64,000 nucleotides of DNA, from the NCBI GenBank assembly GCA_003223645.1, contig QHVT01000022.1:1-64000 (forward strand), written 5' to 3'. Both the position numbers and the translations under genes were made by a program. A model generated the notes under the pieces. That model saw nothing but the letters and a program-made list of their open reading frames with translations. It made no database searches and was not told the origin of the DNA. Positions within the stretch are counted from its first letter, which is position 1, and every line of letters begins with the position of its first letter. Below, in pieces: positions 16,055-24,252 of this stretch. Origin of the DNA: Acidobacteriota bacterium. Lineage in GTDB: Bacteria > Acidobacteriota > Thermoanaerobaculia > Gp7-AA8.

Positions 16055-17859
16055 GGTGGCTCCTTCCCTTTCCACGTGAGCGTGAGCGCGATGGATCGTC
16101 CCGGCGCCGGGTAAGAGAACGGCACGCTGCCGAGGACGAAGCCGAGCGGCGCGTAGTTGCGGTCCAGCACGTTGTGTGCCTCCAGCGCCGCAACAACCGA
16201 GCGGAACGTTTGCGTGAGACGCAAGTCGACGATCGTCGCGTCGTCGAGCGGGAAGCGGTTTTCGTCGTCGAGCCAGCGATTGGCGGAGTGTTCGACGCCG
16301 ACGTGGACGTGCGCGAAGTCGAGTCCCGCACGCACGACGTGCTCGGCGATGTTCTTCAGTTGATGACTGCTGCCCTCGGCCTGCACGCGCGTCCACGTAT
16401 ATCCAATGGATGCGAAACGGCCGCGATACGACGTCTCGAGACCGCGATGGCGGCTCGAGCCGATGTTGCCGTAGCGGAACGTGCGGACGTCGAAGTCGAT
16501 CTCGTCGTCGACGTGCATCGCGTACGCGACCGCCTCCCAGTTCACGCCGCGCACGCCCGCTTCGACGTTGTTCGCGTGCTGCGATTTCAGCGACGCATTC
16601 GAGATCGTGAAGCCGCCGGGAAACGGACGCTGATCGAATCGCTGATCGAGCGTGGGCGCCTTGAACGCGCGCGCAAGCTGAATGTACGCGGTGACCGCGC
16701 CGGCGTCGAACGATGCGCCGACGCGCGGCGAGAACGCGCGATCGCTGACGTCCTGCGACTCGAACGAATCGTCGATGACGTCGTATCGCGCGCCGGCGGC
16801 GATGCGCACGCGCGGCGCGACACGCCACTCGCGGGTTAAGAACGCGGCGGCCATCGTTCGCGAGCCGCTGCCGCTGTGGCGACCGCTGCCCTCAGCGGTC
16901 GCGGTGCCGCTGAGGGCAGCGGCACCTACATACTCGCTGCGCATCGACTCGCGCGTGACCTCCACGCCGCCGATCTTTTTCGTGATCGAGATGCCGAGCG
17001 CTCGCGTGTCGAGATTGCGCGTCGCCGTGTCGCCGAAGCCGGGCGCGAGGAGGAGCGTGCGCGTCACGTCGGTGTGGCGATCGCTGACGTGCAGCAGCAG
17101 ACCGCCCCGCCGATACGCCGCGCGCACGCGCCGGCTCTCCTCGGCGTCATCGCGAAAGAGCTCGCCGTCGTCGACGCCGGCAATCTCGCGATCGCGATGC
17201 GCGGCGTCGAGCGAGAAGCCGCCGAAGGCGGCGTGCGCGAGCGTCTCTTCGTACGCGCTGTGTTTGCGAAACCCGTCGGAGCGCTCGTGCGAAAAACTCG
17301 CGTTGTGCAGCGCAGCGCTGACGCGACGTTCGCCGAAGCTGCCGATCGCGATCGCAGCCTGCGATGCGGGACGTTTGCGGAACACCTGCACGACGCCGCC
17401 GAGTGCCGTGTCGCCGAAGAGCGATGAGCCGGGACCGCGGAGGACTTCGATGTGGTCGATGTCCTCGATCGGAATCGAGCGCCAGTCGGCGAGCCCCGAC
17501 TCGACGTCCCCGGCCGGAACGCCGTCGATGAGCAGTTGCACGTACTCGACTTCGCCCGCGCCGAAAAATCCGCGGCTCGACACCATCGGCGGCGCGCCGG
17601 GATTCACGTCGATCAGTTGCAACCCAGGAACGAGGCGCAGTGCGTCGCCGAGGTCACGCGCATTTTTCAGATCGTCGGCGCTGAGGACCGTGATCGCGGC
17701 CGTGCTCTCGCGTTTCGGCTGCTCGATCCGTTCGGCAGTGACCACGATCGTCTGCGAGTACTGTTGCGCGGCGAGAAAGAGGACTGCGGCGATCACGATC
17801 GCGCGGCCTTTCCCGGGCCCGAGTCCGCGCCCGCTTCCGCGCCCGGGGTGGGCGGGCAA
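16051..17859 (-). CDS. TonB-dependent outer-membrane receptor
   Basis: A 602-aa receptor. The plug begins after the signal at SQTIVVTAERIEQP and ITVLSADDLKNARDLGDALRLVPGLQL, with LLIDGVP and IDHIEVLRGPGSSLFG. The barrel ends TLTWKGKEPP without a strong terminal aromatic. It is short for the family (many are 650-1000 aa). The start is uncertain: TTG 17859 lies in hairpin A2 and gives an Arg-rich n-region before AIVIAAVLFLAA; GTG 17796 is the alternative, and no ATG exists downstream of the previous in-frame stop. Palindromic repeat D1 encodes residues ~310-330, within the barrel. The stop overlaps the start of the sorbosone-dehydrogenase gene. The substrate is probably a sugar derivative, siderophore or vitamin-like ligand, not determinable here. 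Confidence 0.9.
   Translation of the reverse strand: MPAHPGRGSGRGLGPGKGRAIVIAAVLFLAAQQYSQTIVVTAERIEQPKRESTAAITVLSADDLKNARDLGDALRLVPGLQLIDVNPGAPPMVSSRGFFGAGEVEYVQLLIDGVPAGDVESGLADWRSIPIEDIDHIEVLRGPGSSLFGDTALGGVVQVFRKRPASQAAIAIGSFGERRVSAALHNASFSHERSDGFRKHSAYEETLAHAAFGGFSLDAAHRDREIAGVDDGELFRDDAEESRRVRAAYRRGGLLLHVSDRHTDVTRTLLLAPGFGDTATRNLDTRALGISITKKIGGVEVTRESMRSEYVGAAALSGTATAEGSGRHSGSGSRTMAAAFLTREWRVAPRVRIAAGARYDVIDDSFESQDVSDRAFSPRVGASFDAGAVTAYIQLARAFKAPTLDQRFDQRPFPGGFTISNASLKSQHANNVEAGVRGVNWEAVAYAMHVDDEIDFDVRTFRYGNIGSSRHRGLETSYRGRFASIGYTWTRVQAEGSSHQLKNIAEHVVRAGLDFAHVHVGVEHSANRWLDDENRFPLDDATIVDLRLTQTFRSVVAALEAHNVLDRNYAPLGFVLGSVPFSYPAPGRSIALTLTWKGKEPP
16874..16930. repeat. Palindromic repeat, family D copy 1 (intragenic)
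   Basis: Perfect 16-bp arms CCGCTGCCCTCAGCGG (16883-16898) and CCGCTGAGGGCAGCGG (16907-16922), extended by related flanks. It lies inside the TonB receptor gene and keeps the frame. The intergenic copy at 33541-33634 has the same arms with a longer centre. Confidence 0.92.
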
Positions 17860-17917
17860 AGTTGCTTCGTTCGCCGCCCGCCCTGGGCTCGGAAGCGGGC
17901 GCGGGCTCGGGCCCGGG
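17812..17917. repeat. Palindromic repeat, family A copy 2
   Basis: Inverted repeat with ends CCCGGGCCCGAG / CTCGGGCCCGGG, arms with CGCGCCCGCTTCC and GGAAGCGGGCGCG, and a central TTGCTTCGTTCGCC loop. It fills the spacer between the 304-aa secreted protein gene and the TonB gene and supplies the TTG start candidate of the latter. Confidence 0.88.
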
Positions 17918-17919
17918 TA

Positions 17920-18834
17920 TCAATAATCGAACACATGTTCGACCGATCCTTCGTAGCGCCGGAGGGTCTGCGAGAGTTGCACCACCGGCACGACGATGAG
18001 CAGGCGCTCGCGTCCCGCCTCGGTCAGGATCGGCTGGCGCAGCAGCACGTGATCGGCGTTCGTGCCCATCGGCACGATCACGGTGACGAGGATGTTGCCG
18101 CGATTGCCCGCGATCTCGCGGAAGCCGACGCCCTGCTTCGCGAGCGCGGTCGCGCTGGCCATGAATGCTTCGTAGCGCGGCAGCGCGCAAACGTTGCCGC
18201 GATCGTCGATCACGACCGTCGTCAGGATCGGCGTTTCGTATGCGGCTTTCGTCGCCTTCTTGATCATCCAGCCGTAAATCGCCTTCACGCCGTACTCGGT
18301 CGTCAGGAAATACTTTCGCTCCCATTTCCGAATGAGGTCGGGGCCGAACCAATCCGTCTTTGTCCACAGCCGCTTGAGCGGCGTGACGAAATCGAATTCG
18401 TACCATGGGTCTACGCGGATGAAGTCGACGTACTCCTGCGCGACGTTCGCGGCGAGCTTTTCCTCCTGCGTGAAGCCGTGACGGCGCGTCGATTCGGCGA
18501 GGCGGCCGATCACGGTCTCGTACAGACTGCGCATCAGATACTCGACCGTCGTCGAGCCGCCGATGACCATGATCATCACGTGATATCCGCCATTGAACGG
18601 ATATTTGCCGCGCGTCGCGGTCCAGACGGCGTGATAACCCTGCCAGAACTGGCGCGTGTGGCCTATGAAGGGAAAATCGCTCGGATTGTGGTCGCGCGTG
18701 AACTTCGCGTATTCGGCGGGACTGAAGACCAGGAACCATTCCGGATACGTGAGAAACGTTTGATCGGGAGGACGAATATCCTTCACCGGCGTCGCCGTCG
18801 CCAACAGCAGGACGAGCGCGAGCAGCTTTCTCAT
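17920..18834 (-). CDS. Conserved secreted protein, unknown function
   Basis: A 304-aa protein with a clear signal peptide (MRKLLALVLLLATATPV). It contains aromatic-rich motifs (FLTYPEWFLVFSPAEYA, FWQGYHAVWTAT, HVMIMVIGGSTTVEY, RVDPWYEFDFVTPLKRLW). It has no recognised catalytic signature and I cannot name the family. Its start overlaps the stop of the DUF805-FAD-methyltransferase gene (ATGA), so the two are translationally coupled and probably act in one process, the fusion protein at the membrane and this one outside it. Conservation of Trp, Tyr and His suggests a ligand-binding or enzymatic domain. The gene is followed by hairpin A2. Confidence 0.75.
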   Translation of the reverse strand: MRKLLALVLLLATATPVKDIRPPDQTFLTYPEWFLVFSPAEYAKFTRDHNPSDFPFIGHTRQFWQGYHAVWTATRGKYPFNGGYHVMIMVIGGSTTVEYLMRSLYETVIGRLAESTRRHGFTQEEKLAANVAQEYVDFIRVDPWYEFDFVTPLKRLWTKTDWFGPDLIRKWERKYFLTTEYGVKAIYGWMIKKATKAAYETPILTTVVIDDRGNVCALPRYEAFMASATALAKQGVGFREIAGNRGNILVTVIVPMGTNADHVLLRQPILTEAGRERLLIVVPVVQLSQTLRRYEGSVEHVFDY

Positions 18835-21428
18835 CGCACGAACGCCATCAATGTATTCGCCGATGGATCGTGCGCCTGCAGAATGCGCGCGCCGGTGTCG
18901 CGGAAGCCGCGTTCATCGAGATAGCGCGCCCAATGGGCGATCGGCGCGAAATGCCGCAACTCGCGCTCGTTGGTGTCCCACGGAATCCCGAGTCCGGCAT
19001 TGAAGACCGTGTGGGCGAGCGACACGAACGCGTCCATCCGCGGCGTCGTGACGTCGTGATCGCGCACGATGAACAGGCCGCCGGTGCGGAGGACGCGATG
19101 GATCGACCGCACGAATGCGTCGAGTTTTTCCGGCGGCGCGTGATGGAGCCCGATGAAACACGTCACGACGTCGATGCCGTGATCGGGGATCTCCGCGCTC
19201 AAGGGCGCGTAATCGTCGAGCGGAAGGAACGTGCCGATCTTCGCGAGTCCGCCGCGCTCGGCGATGTCGACCGGTGAGTTCGTCGGCGCGGCGTCGTGGA
19301 TCACGTAAATCGGCTCTTCGATCCCGATGTGGTCCTGCAGTTCGCTGACATAGCGTCCCGTCGAGCCGATCTCGACATAGCCGCTGATTTTCTTCCGGTC
19401 GCCGAGGATTTCGAGCGTTTGCCGCGCCATCTCCTCTTTTTGTTTCTTCAATGCAGGCAGCGCGTACGACACGTCGGCGAGCGCCGGCTTGATGTCCGGC
19501 AAGCGCTGTTGGATGTAGCGATAAATCTCTTCGTCGCTCTTCGAATGCACACACGCTTCCTGAATCAGCGCCTGGAAGCGGTCTTCGGGATAGATGTGAT
19601 AGACGTTCTGCAGGAACAGATAAAACGCATCGAACGACGCGACGCTGCCGAAAACCGACTGAAAATCCGAGTGAAGGAGAGGCAATCCTGCCTGTCCCGG
19701 CTCTTCCGGACCGACAAGATTGTCTGTCTTCCACGCGTAATACTTGTCCCACAGCACGTTGCGGAAGCGGAATTGCGGATCGTACTTGCGCTTGAGCGCA
19801 AACAACTCTTTCGCGCGCGGATAGGCCTTGTGAAATTGCTCCTCCGTCGCGTGCGGCTGATACGGCAGGTAATACGTGCCGCCGCAGCTCAGTGCCGCGT
19901 CAATCAGCTCGCGCGTCCAGACGCCGACGCGCGTCTTGGCGTTCTCGCGTATGCGCTGCTTGTAATAGAGCACGAACGCGAACACCTCGTCGCGCGCCCA
20001 CGCCAGGAGGGAGCCCGGATCGGCGAGCGCGTGCCGCACCGAGATATTGATCATGTTGACGCGATGGCGCTGGAGAATCTCCGCCATTTTCGGGACGAAC
20101 TCGTCGAAGCGGTCGACGGGCACGAAATACTCCTGCAGCACGTACGTCGTCGCCTTGCGTGAGAACGGCTCCAGCTCCGCGACGTCGTAGCCGGCCTCGT
20201 AATTGCGCCAGTGGACGGGACGGCGCAGGTACAGAATGCGGTCGACGAGATATTCACGGCGCCATTTCCCCAGCGGCGTCTCGGAGATCGCCCACATGAA
20301 ATACTTTTCGATGAGGCGCAGTCCGCCGGGCCGCTGCAGACGGCGCGATTCCGTCGCCGCTTTCTCCGTTTCGCTCCACGTCACCGAGCGCGCGCGGCTG
20401 TAGTGCGGCGGATAGAGATCGGCATTGTGGAACACGGCCTTCTTCGAGCCGCGCACGGTCTGCCGGAAATGTTCGAGGTATTTGCTCGTCGGTAATTTCC
20501 TGGCGATCCGCTCGACGCGCGTGTTGTCGGCGAGATCGAGCTCGGCCTCTACGATTACGCCGAGGGCGTTGTAGCCGCCGATCGATGCATAGAAGAGATC
20601 GGAATTCTCCGATGGCGAAGCGGTGACCAGCGTCCCGTCCGCGAGCACGAGCGTAATCGAGCGCACGGAAAGAATGAGCGGCCCAAGTCCGACATAGCGG
20701 CCATGACAATTCACGCTCAATGCGCCGCCGACGGTGAAATTCGCGTACGTCTGCATGATCTTCACGGCGAGCCCGTGCGGATCGAGAAATTTCTGCAAGT
20801 CGCACCAGCGCACGCCCGATTGCACGCGCACGGTTTTCTGTGTCGGCGAAAACTCGAGGATCTGATTGAGCCGCCGCATGTCGAGGTGGAGGCTCCCCTC
20901 GCTCGCGGTCTGTCCGCCCATGCTGAAGTGCCCGCCGCCGACGGAAATCGGTCCGCTCGATCGCCGAATCGCCTCGCGCACCGCGTCTACCGATTCCGGC
21001 ACCACAATGGCCGCCACGCGCACCGGATTGAGCGCGGTCACGTCGTTCACAATCGCGCGCCCGTCTCCATCGAGGAGCGGCAGCTTCACGCTTTGATAGT
21101 CGATCCCCTCCGTCAGCGGGTCCGCTCCATACCGATTGCTCCCCTCGGAGCCTTTACGAAACGCGAGATCGAACGCGACGACGATCGGTCCGGCAATCGG
21201 AATGACGAGCAGCAGCAACCGGTACGGCGAGCGATCGAAGTCGTGATAGCGCTTCGAGGCGATCACGAACGCGAGCCAGAGAAAGGGCGGATAAAGAATC
21301 CAGGTCGCCGCGCGCCCGATCAGCGCCTCGATGCCGGCGAAGAGGATTGCGAACGCAAGAATGAGGAGGATGGACGCGAGCCAAAAGCGAGCGCGCGAGA
21401 TTCTCCCGCGCGGCAGCAAATACGACAT
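18831..21428 (-). CDS. DUF805 / FAD-linked oxidase / methyltransferase fusion
   Basis: An 865-aa three-part protein. Residues 1-95 resemble DUF805 (RGRISRARFWLAS, three TM helices, SKRYHDFDRS). Residues ~115-540 are a PCMH-type FAD oxidase: ISVGGGHFSMGGQT, VRVQSGVRW, TVGGALSVNCHGR and YNALGVIVEAELDL. Residues ~650-865 form a class-I methyltransferase-like domain (GYVEIGSTGRYVSEL, DVVTCFIGLHH, RSIHRVLRTGGLFIVRDHD). The FAD part resembles alditol/aldonolactone oxidases. SAM binding is likely but degenerate: the GxGxG loop reads EIGSTGR. Repeat L (19677-19732) encodes residues ~566-584 in the linker. The ATG at 21428 directly precedes the TM region. The gene is coupled by ATGA to the next one. 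Such a fusion suggests a membrane-tethered enzyme that oxidises and methylates one substrate. Confidence 0.85.
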   Translation of the reverse strand: MSYLLPRGRISRARFWLASILLILAFAILFAGIEALIGRAATWILYPPFLWLAFVIASKRYHDFDRSPYRLLLLVIPIAGPIVVAFDLAFRKGSEGSNRYGADPLTEGIDYQSVKLPLLDGDGRAIVNDVTALNPVRVAAIVVPESVDAVREAIRRSSGPISVGGGHFSMGGQTASEGSLHLDMRRLNQILEFSPTQKTVRVQSGVRWCDLQKFLDPHGLAVKIMQTYANFTVGGALSVNCHGRYVGLGPLILSVRSITLVLADGTLVTASPSENSDLFYASIGGYNALGVIVEAELDLADNTRVERIARKLPTSKYLEHFRQTVRGSKKAVFHNADLYPPHYSRARSVTWSETEKAATESRRLQRPGGLRLIEKYFMWAISETPLGKWRREYLVDRILYLRRPVHWRNYEAGYDVAELEPFSRKATTYVLQEYFVPVDRFDEFVPKMAEILQRHRVNMINISVRHALADPGSLLAWARDEVFAFVLYYKQRIRENAKTRVGVWTRELIDAALSCGGTYYLPYQPHATEEQFHKAYPRAKELFALKRKYDPQFRFRNVLWDKYYAWKTDNLVGPEEPGQAGLPLLHSDFQSVFGSVASFDAFYLFLQNVYHIYPEDRFQALIQEACVHSKSDEEIYRYIQQRLPDIKPALADVSYALPALKKQKEEMARQTLEILGDRKKISGYVEIGSTGRYVSELQDHIGIEEPIYVIHDAAPTNSPVDIAERGGLAKIGTFLPLDDYAPLSAEIPDHGIDVVTCFIGLHHAPPEKLDAFVRSIHRVLRTGGLFIVRDHDVTTPRMDAFVSLAHTVFNAGLGIPWDTNERELRHFAPIAHWARYLDERGFRDTGARILQAHDPSANTLMAFVR
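19677..19732. repeat. Inverted repeat, family L (intragenic)
   Basis: An imperfect inverted repeat: AGGCAATCCTGCCTGTCCCGG against CCGACAAGATTGTCTGTCT. It lies in frame in the linker of the fusion gene 18831-21428. The words GACAGG..GGATTG and GACAAGATTGTCTGTC recur in many environmental genomes as interspersed repeats (recollection only). Confidence 0.7.
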
Positions 21429-21443
21429 GGAGGGAGGATAACA

Positions 21444-21565
21444 GCCTCCCGGCCTCCTGGCCTCCTGGCCTTCCGGCCTCCTAGCCTCCTAGCCTCCTAG
21501 CCTCCTAGCCTCCTAGCCTCCTAGGAGGCCGGGAGGCTTGGAGGCCTGGAGGCTCTCAGAGGCCC
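21444..21565. repeat. Palindromic repeat, family E copy 1
   Basis: Left arm of tandem CCTCCTAG / CCTCCTGG words and right arm CTAGGAGGCCGGGAGGCTTGG with GGCCTGGAGGC. CCTCCTAG repeats six times in tandem. It fills the spacer between two genes on the minus strand. A related copy is at 45643-45715. Confidence 0.9.
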
Positions 21566-21566
21566 C

Positions 21567-22298
21567 CTACCTCGGATTCAACTGAAACTCACCGCGACAG
21601 CCGCTCGTCACCCAGATGCCGTTGTTGTCGTAGCCCCACGTGCGGTTCTCGACGCACGCGGAGTCGCTGGTCTGGCGAAAGAGCGAGACGCCGAAACGCG
21701 TGTCGGCGTTGCAGTGTTTGCGGCGGCCGTTCTCCGACTCGCACACGACGACGTCATTGGTCATCGCCTCCGACACCAGCCGGTTGTCGGTGCGCACGCG
21801 GAACTCCGCGCGGCATCCGTTGGCGACCCAGACGCCGTTGTTGTCATAGCCCCAGTCGCTCTTGTAGTCGCAGCCGCTCTTGCTCATGCGCTTGATCAGC
21901 CGCACGCCGCCGCTCGTGTCCACCGCGCAGTGATGGCGGTGCCCGTCCAGCGACTCGCAGACCACCGTCTGCGACGTGTACCGCCCATTGTTGTTGTTGC
22001 GCGAACCGCGATAGTACGGGTCCGTGCTCGCGCTCGTCATGTTGCTGTTGACGACATTGAAGTCGGCGCGGCAACCCTGGTCGACCCAGATGACCCCGTT
22101 TCGGTAACCGTAACTCTCACCGCTGACGCACTTCGTTTTGCTCCACAGCCTCGCGACCGTCACGTAATCCGCCGGGCCGGCCACGCATTCGTGGTAGTGC
22201 CCGTCATTGGAATCGCAGCGAACCTTCGTATCCGCGGACGCGGGCAAAACCACAGCCAGAACAAGCACGGACAACAGTCCGAAACCCTTCTTCAGCAT
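21567..22298 (-). CDS. DUF3011-family secreted Cys-rich protein
   Basis: A 243-aa secreted protein with signal peptide MLKKGFGLLSVLVLAVVLPA and three copies of the ~60-residue DUF3011 repeat. Each copy has the pattern 'V.C.S..G...HC......GV.L....S...C.....WGYDNNGIWV..GCRAEF' (for example WGYDNNGVWVANGCRAEF and WGYDNNGIWVTSGCRGEF). Four Cys per repeat are likely to form disulfides in the periplasm. The function of the family is unknown. The ATG at 22298 follows CGGAGGTGAAACG, a strong RBS; longer ORF readings start inside hairpin K. It is flanked by palindromic repeats on both sides. Confidence 0.9.
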   Translation of the reverse strand: MLKKGFGLLSVLVLAVVLPASADTKVRCDSNDGHYHECVAGPADYVTVARLWSKTKCVSGESYGYRNGVIWVDQGCRADFNVVNSNMTSASTDPYYRGSRNNNNGRYTSQTVVCESLDGHRHHCAVDTSGGVRLIKRMSKSGCDYKSDWGYDNNGVWVANGCRAEFRVRTDNRLVSEAMTNDVVVCESENGRRKHCNADTRFGVSLFRQTSDSACVENRTWGYDNNGIWVTSGCRGEFQLNPR

Positions 22299-22383
22299 CG
22301 TTTCACCTCCGAGGCGTTGCATTGCGTAAGTCCTGCCAGAAACATGGGTTATTAGCAATTTTCGCGATGTGGTTGGGCTCGGC

Positions 22384-22490
22384 GGTAAAAGCTGAAAGGA
22401 CAAAGGAAAAAGTGCTCCGCAGAGTGGGTGCGCTTTCGGCCGAAGGGCTTTGTCACTTTTACCTTTTCCCTTTTCCCCTTTACCCTTCAC
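22384..22490. repeat. Palindromic repeat, family K
   Basis: Left arm with AAAGG/AAAGG/AAAAAGTG words and right arm CACTTTTACCTTTTCCC followed by TTTTCCCC and TTTACCC, around a unique centre with GCGCTTTCGGCCGAAGGGC. It lies between divergent genes and overlaps the likely promoter region of both. Confidence 0.75.
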
Positions 22491-22496
22491 TCAAAC

Positions 22497-23819
22497 ATGA
22501 ACTCCTTGAAGAAGAGCTGCCTCCGCTGGACGCTCGTCTATCTCATCCTCGGCGCGCTTCTCTCCTGGCTCGTTTACCAGCGCGTTCCGCAAACGAAGCT
22601 CGCGCTGGGGTGCGGATTCGGCGCGGCGGTCCTGGTGTGGTTCTCTATCGGCTACGTCGCCGGCATCGGCGCGCGGCGCGCGGAGGCGCGGATGATGGAG
22701 ACGGCGATGCGCGGCGAGCGGCCGAGTGACGGCGAGAAGATCGCCGTCGTCGGCACGATCGCTTCGTCGTTCGAAACGCTCGAGGCGCCGATGAGCAAAC
22801 GGCGCTGCGTCGCATACGAATACAAAGCGATCCCCGAGACCGCGGAGGAGATGAGCGTCATCGACGGATTCGCGCTCGTGCCGCTCTCCATCGATGGTCC
22901 GCGCGGATCGATCCGCCTCCTCGCCTCGCCCGATCTCGACTTCCCGTTCGAAGTCTCCTCGCGCCTCGAGCAGTACGACAACTTCCGCGAGTACATCGCG
23001 CAGACGCAGTTCGAGCAGCTGCCCGGCATCAACATCAAACGCGACCTCGCGCGGCTCAAGACAGTCCTCGCCGACGACGACGGACGCATTCACTACGACA
23101 CGATGCGCACGCAGGACGTCGACGTGTCGAAGATGAAGCTCGAGGAAAAAATCCTCGCGCCGGGCGAGCACGTCGTCGCGATCGGCCGCTACTCCGCCGC
23201 GAAGAACGCGCTCGTCCCCGACGCGGACGCGATCCTGTATCCGGTGAAGATCACGAAGGGCGAGCCGAAGTCGGTGAAGCAGCGCGGCCGGGGAAAGGAC
23301 GTGTTCGAGATGTTCCTCGGATGCGGATGTCTCGTTCCCGTCCTCATCGCCGCGATCCTCGGACTCGCGAACCTCTCGCTCGACGCGATCGAACAGCAGT
23401 TCCCGGCGAAAGATCCGTCGTGGACCGAAGTGCGCGTCGAGCGTTGGATCCGGCGCGACGTGCGGCCGCTGCTTTCGTCGCAACAATCCGAGTACGCGAT
23501 CACGCTCCCCGAAGACGCCGCACGCGGAAAGCTGACCGCGAACGGAAAGACGCTGCAGCTCACGCGTGCAAGCGCGAAGCGCGATGATGACGTGATCGAA
23601 GTCCGCTTGCTGACCGACGGCAACGAAGGCGTCGTCGCGCGCATCCGCCGCGATCACACGATCGCGTCGCTGCAGATCCTCGGCGGCGGCGCGTTCAACG
23701 CCGCCGACGCGGAGATGGAGACGTTCGCGTTCGATGACGAGCGCGTCAACGGACGCATCACGGCGCTCTCACCCGGCGACGGACCGAAGCTGCGCGCGAT
23801 GTTCCGGGCGCGGTTCTAG
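22497..23819 (+). CDS. GIDE-like membrane protein
   Basis: A 440-aa protein with two N-terminal TM helices (LVYLILGALLSWLVYQ and LGCGFGAAVLVWFSIGYVAG). A cytosolic or periplasmic domain resembling the GIDE/MUL1 side domain follows: AVVGTIASSFETLEAPMSKRRCVAYEY. A further TM helix is near residue 280 (FLGCGCLVPVLIAAILGLANL). The C-terminal region is polar beta-rich sequence. The bacterial relatives lack the RING finger of the eukaryotic ligase and have no known activity. The ATG at 22497 is preferred to an upstream start inside hairpin K. The resemblance rests on a short motif, so the family call is tentative. Confidence 0.65.
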   Translation: MNSLKKSCLRWTLVYLILGALLSWLVYQRVPQTKLALGCGFGAAVLVWFSIGYVAGIGARRAEARMMETAMRGERPSDGEKIAVVGTIASSFETLEAPMSKRRCVAYEYKAIPETAEEMSVIDGFALVPLSIDGPRGSIRLLASPDLDFPFEVSSRLEQYDNFREYIAQTQFEQLPGINIKRDLARLKTVLADDDGRIHYDTMRTQDVDVSKMKLEEKILAPGEHVVAIGRYSAAKNALVPDADAILYPVKITKGEPKSVKQRGRGKDVFEMFLGCGCLVPVLIAAILGLANLSLDAIEQQFPAKDPSWTEVRVERWIRRDVRPLLSSQQSEYAITLPEDAARGKLTANGKTLQLTRASAKRDDDVIEVRLLTDGNEGVVARIRRDHTIASLQILGGGAFNAADAEMETFAFDDERVNGRITALSPGDGPKLRAMFRARF

Positions 23820-24252
23820 TGTCATTCCGAGTCGCATGAGACGACGAGGAATCCCCTGCCGAAGCACGGCCAGCGCTCTGTCGCCGGGGATCCTTCGGCG
23901 TCTTCGCGCCTCAGAGGGCCTCGAATGAACGATGAACTGTGGAGCGGCGCCCGCCCTCGGGCGCCGGATTCTCGCGAGAGGTCGGCGGCCGAGGGCGGCC
24001 GCCGCTCCACCAGAGAACCGTCATGAAAACTCTCATCACCATCACGCTCGGCGCGATGTCGCGGACGCGCGCGAAGGTCACGAGGAAAACGTTCGGCATC
24101 CGCATCGAAGCGGCCGCCGCGACGCAGGCGCGACCGCGACGTTGCGCGCGTTTCTCGAGGACATGCAGGTCCGGCCGCGCCTCGGGGTGAAACGTGAAGA
24201 ATACCCGTCGTCGAACGTGACGGCGATCGCGACGAGGACGCGTCTCAAACGC
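23820..24252. other. Intergenic region with repeat C2 and a decayed B-like repeat
   Basis: Positions 23820-23930 contain GTCATTCCGAG and GAGGAATCCCC, which look like a diverged relative of the family B repeat. C2 follows at 23937-24013. From 24021 a short frame begins MKTLITITLG but soon becomes Arg-rich and unlike any protein. I consider it non-coding. Confidence 0.5.
23937..24013. repeat. Palindromic repeat, family C copy 2
   Basis: Begins CTGTGGAGCGGCGCCCGCC and ends GGCGGCCGCCGCTCCACCAG. It matches C1 at 14388-14480 in both arms but has a shorter, different centre. Confidence 0.85.

Noticed and set aside
21444-21565. CRISPR-like tandem repeats (CCTCCTAG runs)
   Set aside because: Eight-base units without spacers, part of a palindrome; no cas genes nearby.
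23939-24190. 83-aa ORF beginning in repeat C2
   Set aside because: Begins in a palindrome and becomes Arg-rich; no family resemblance.
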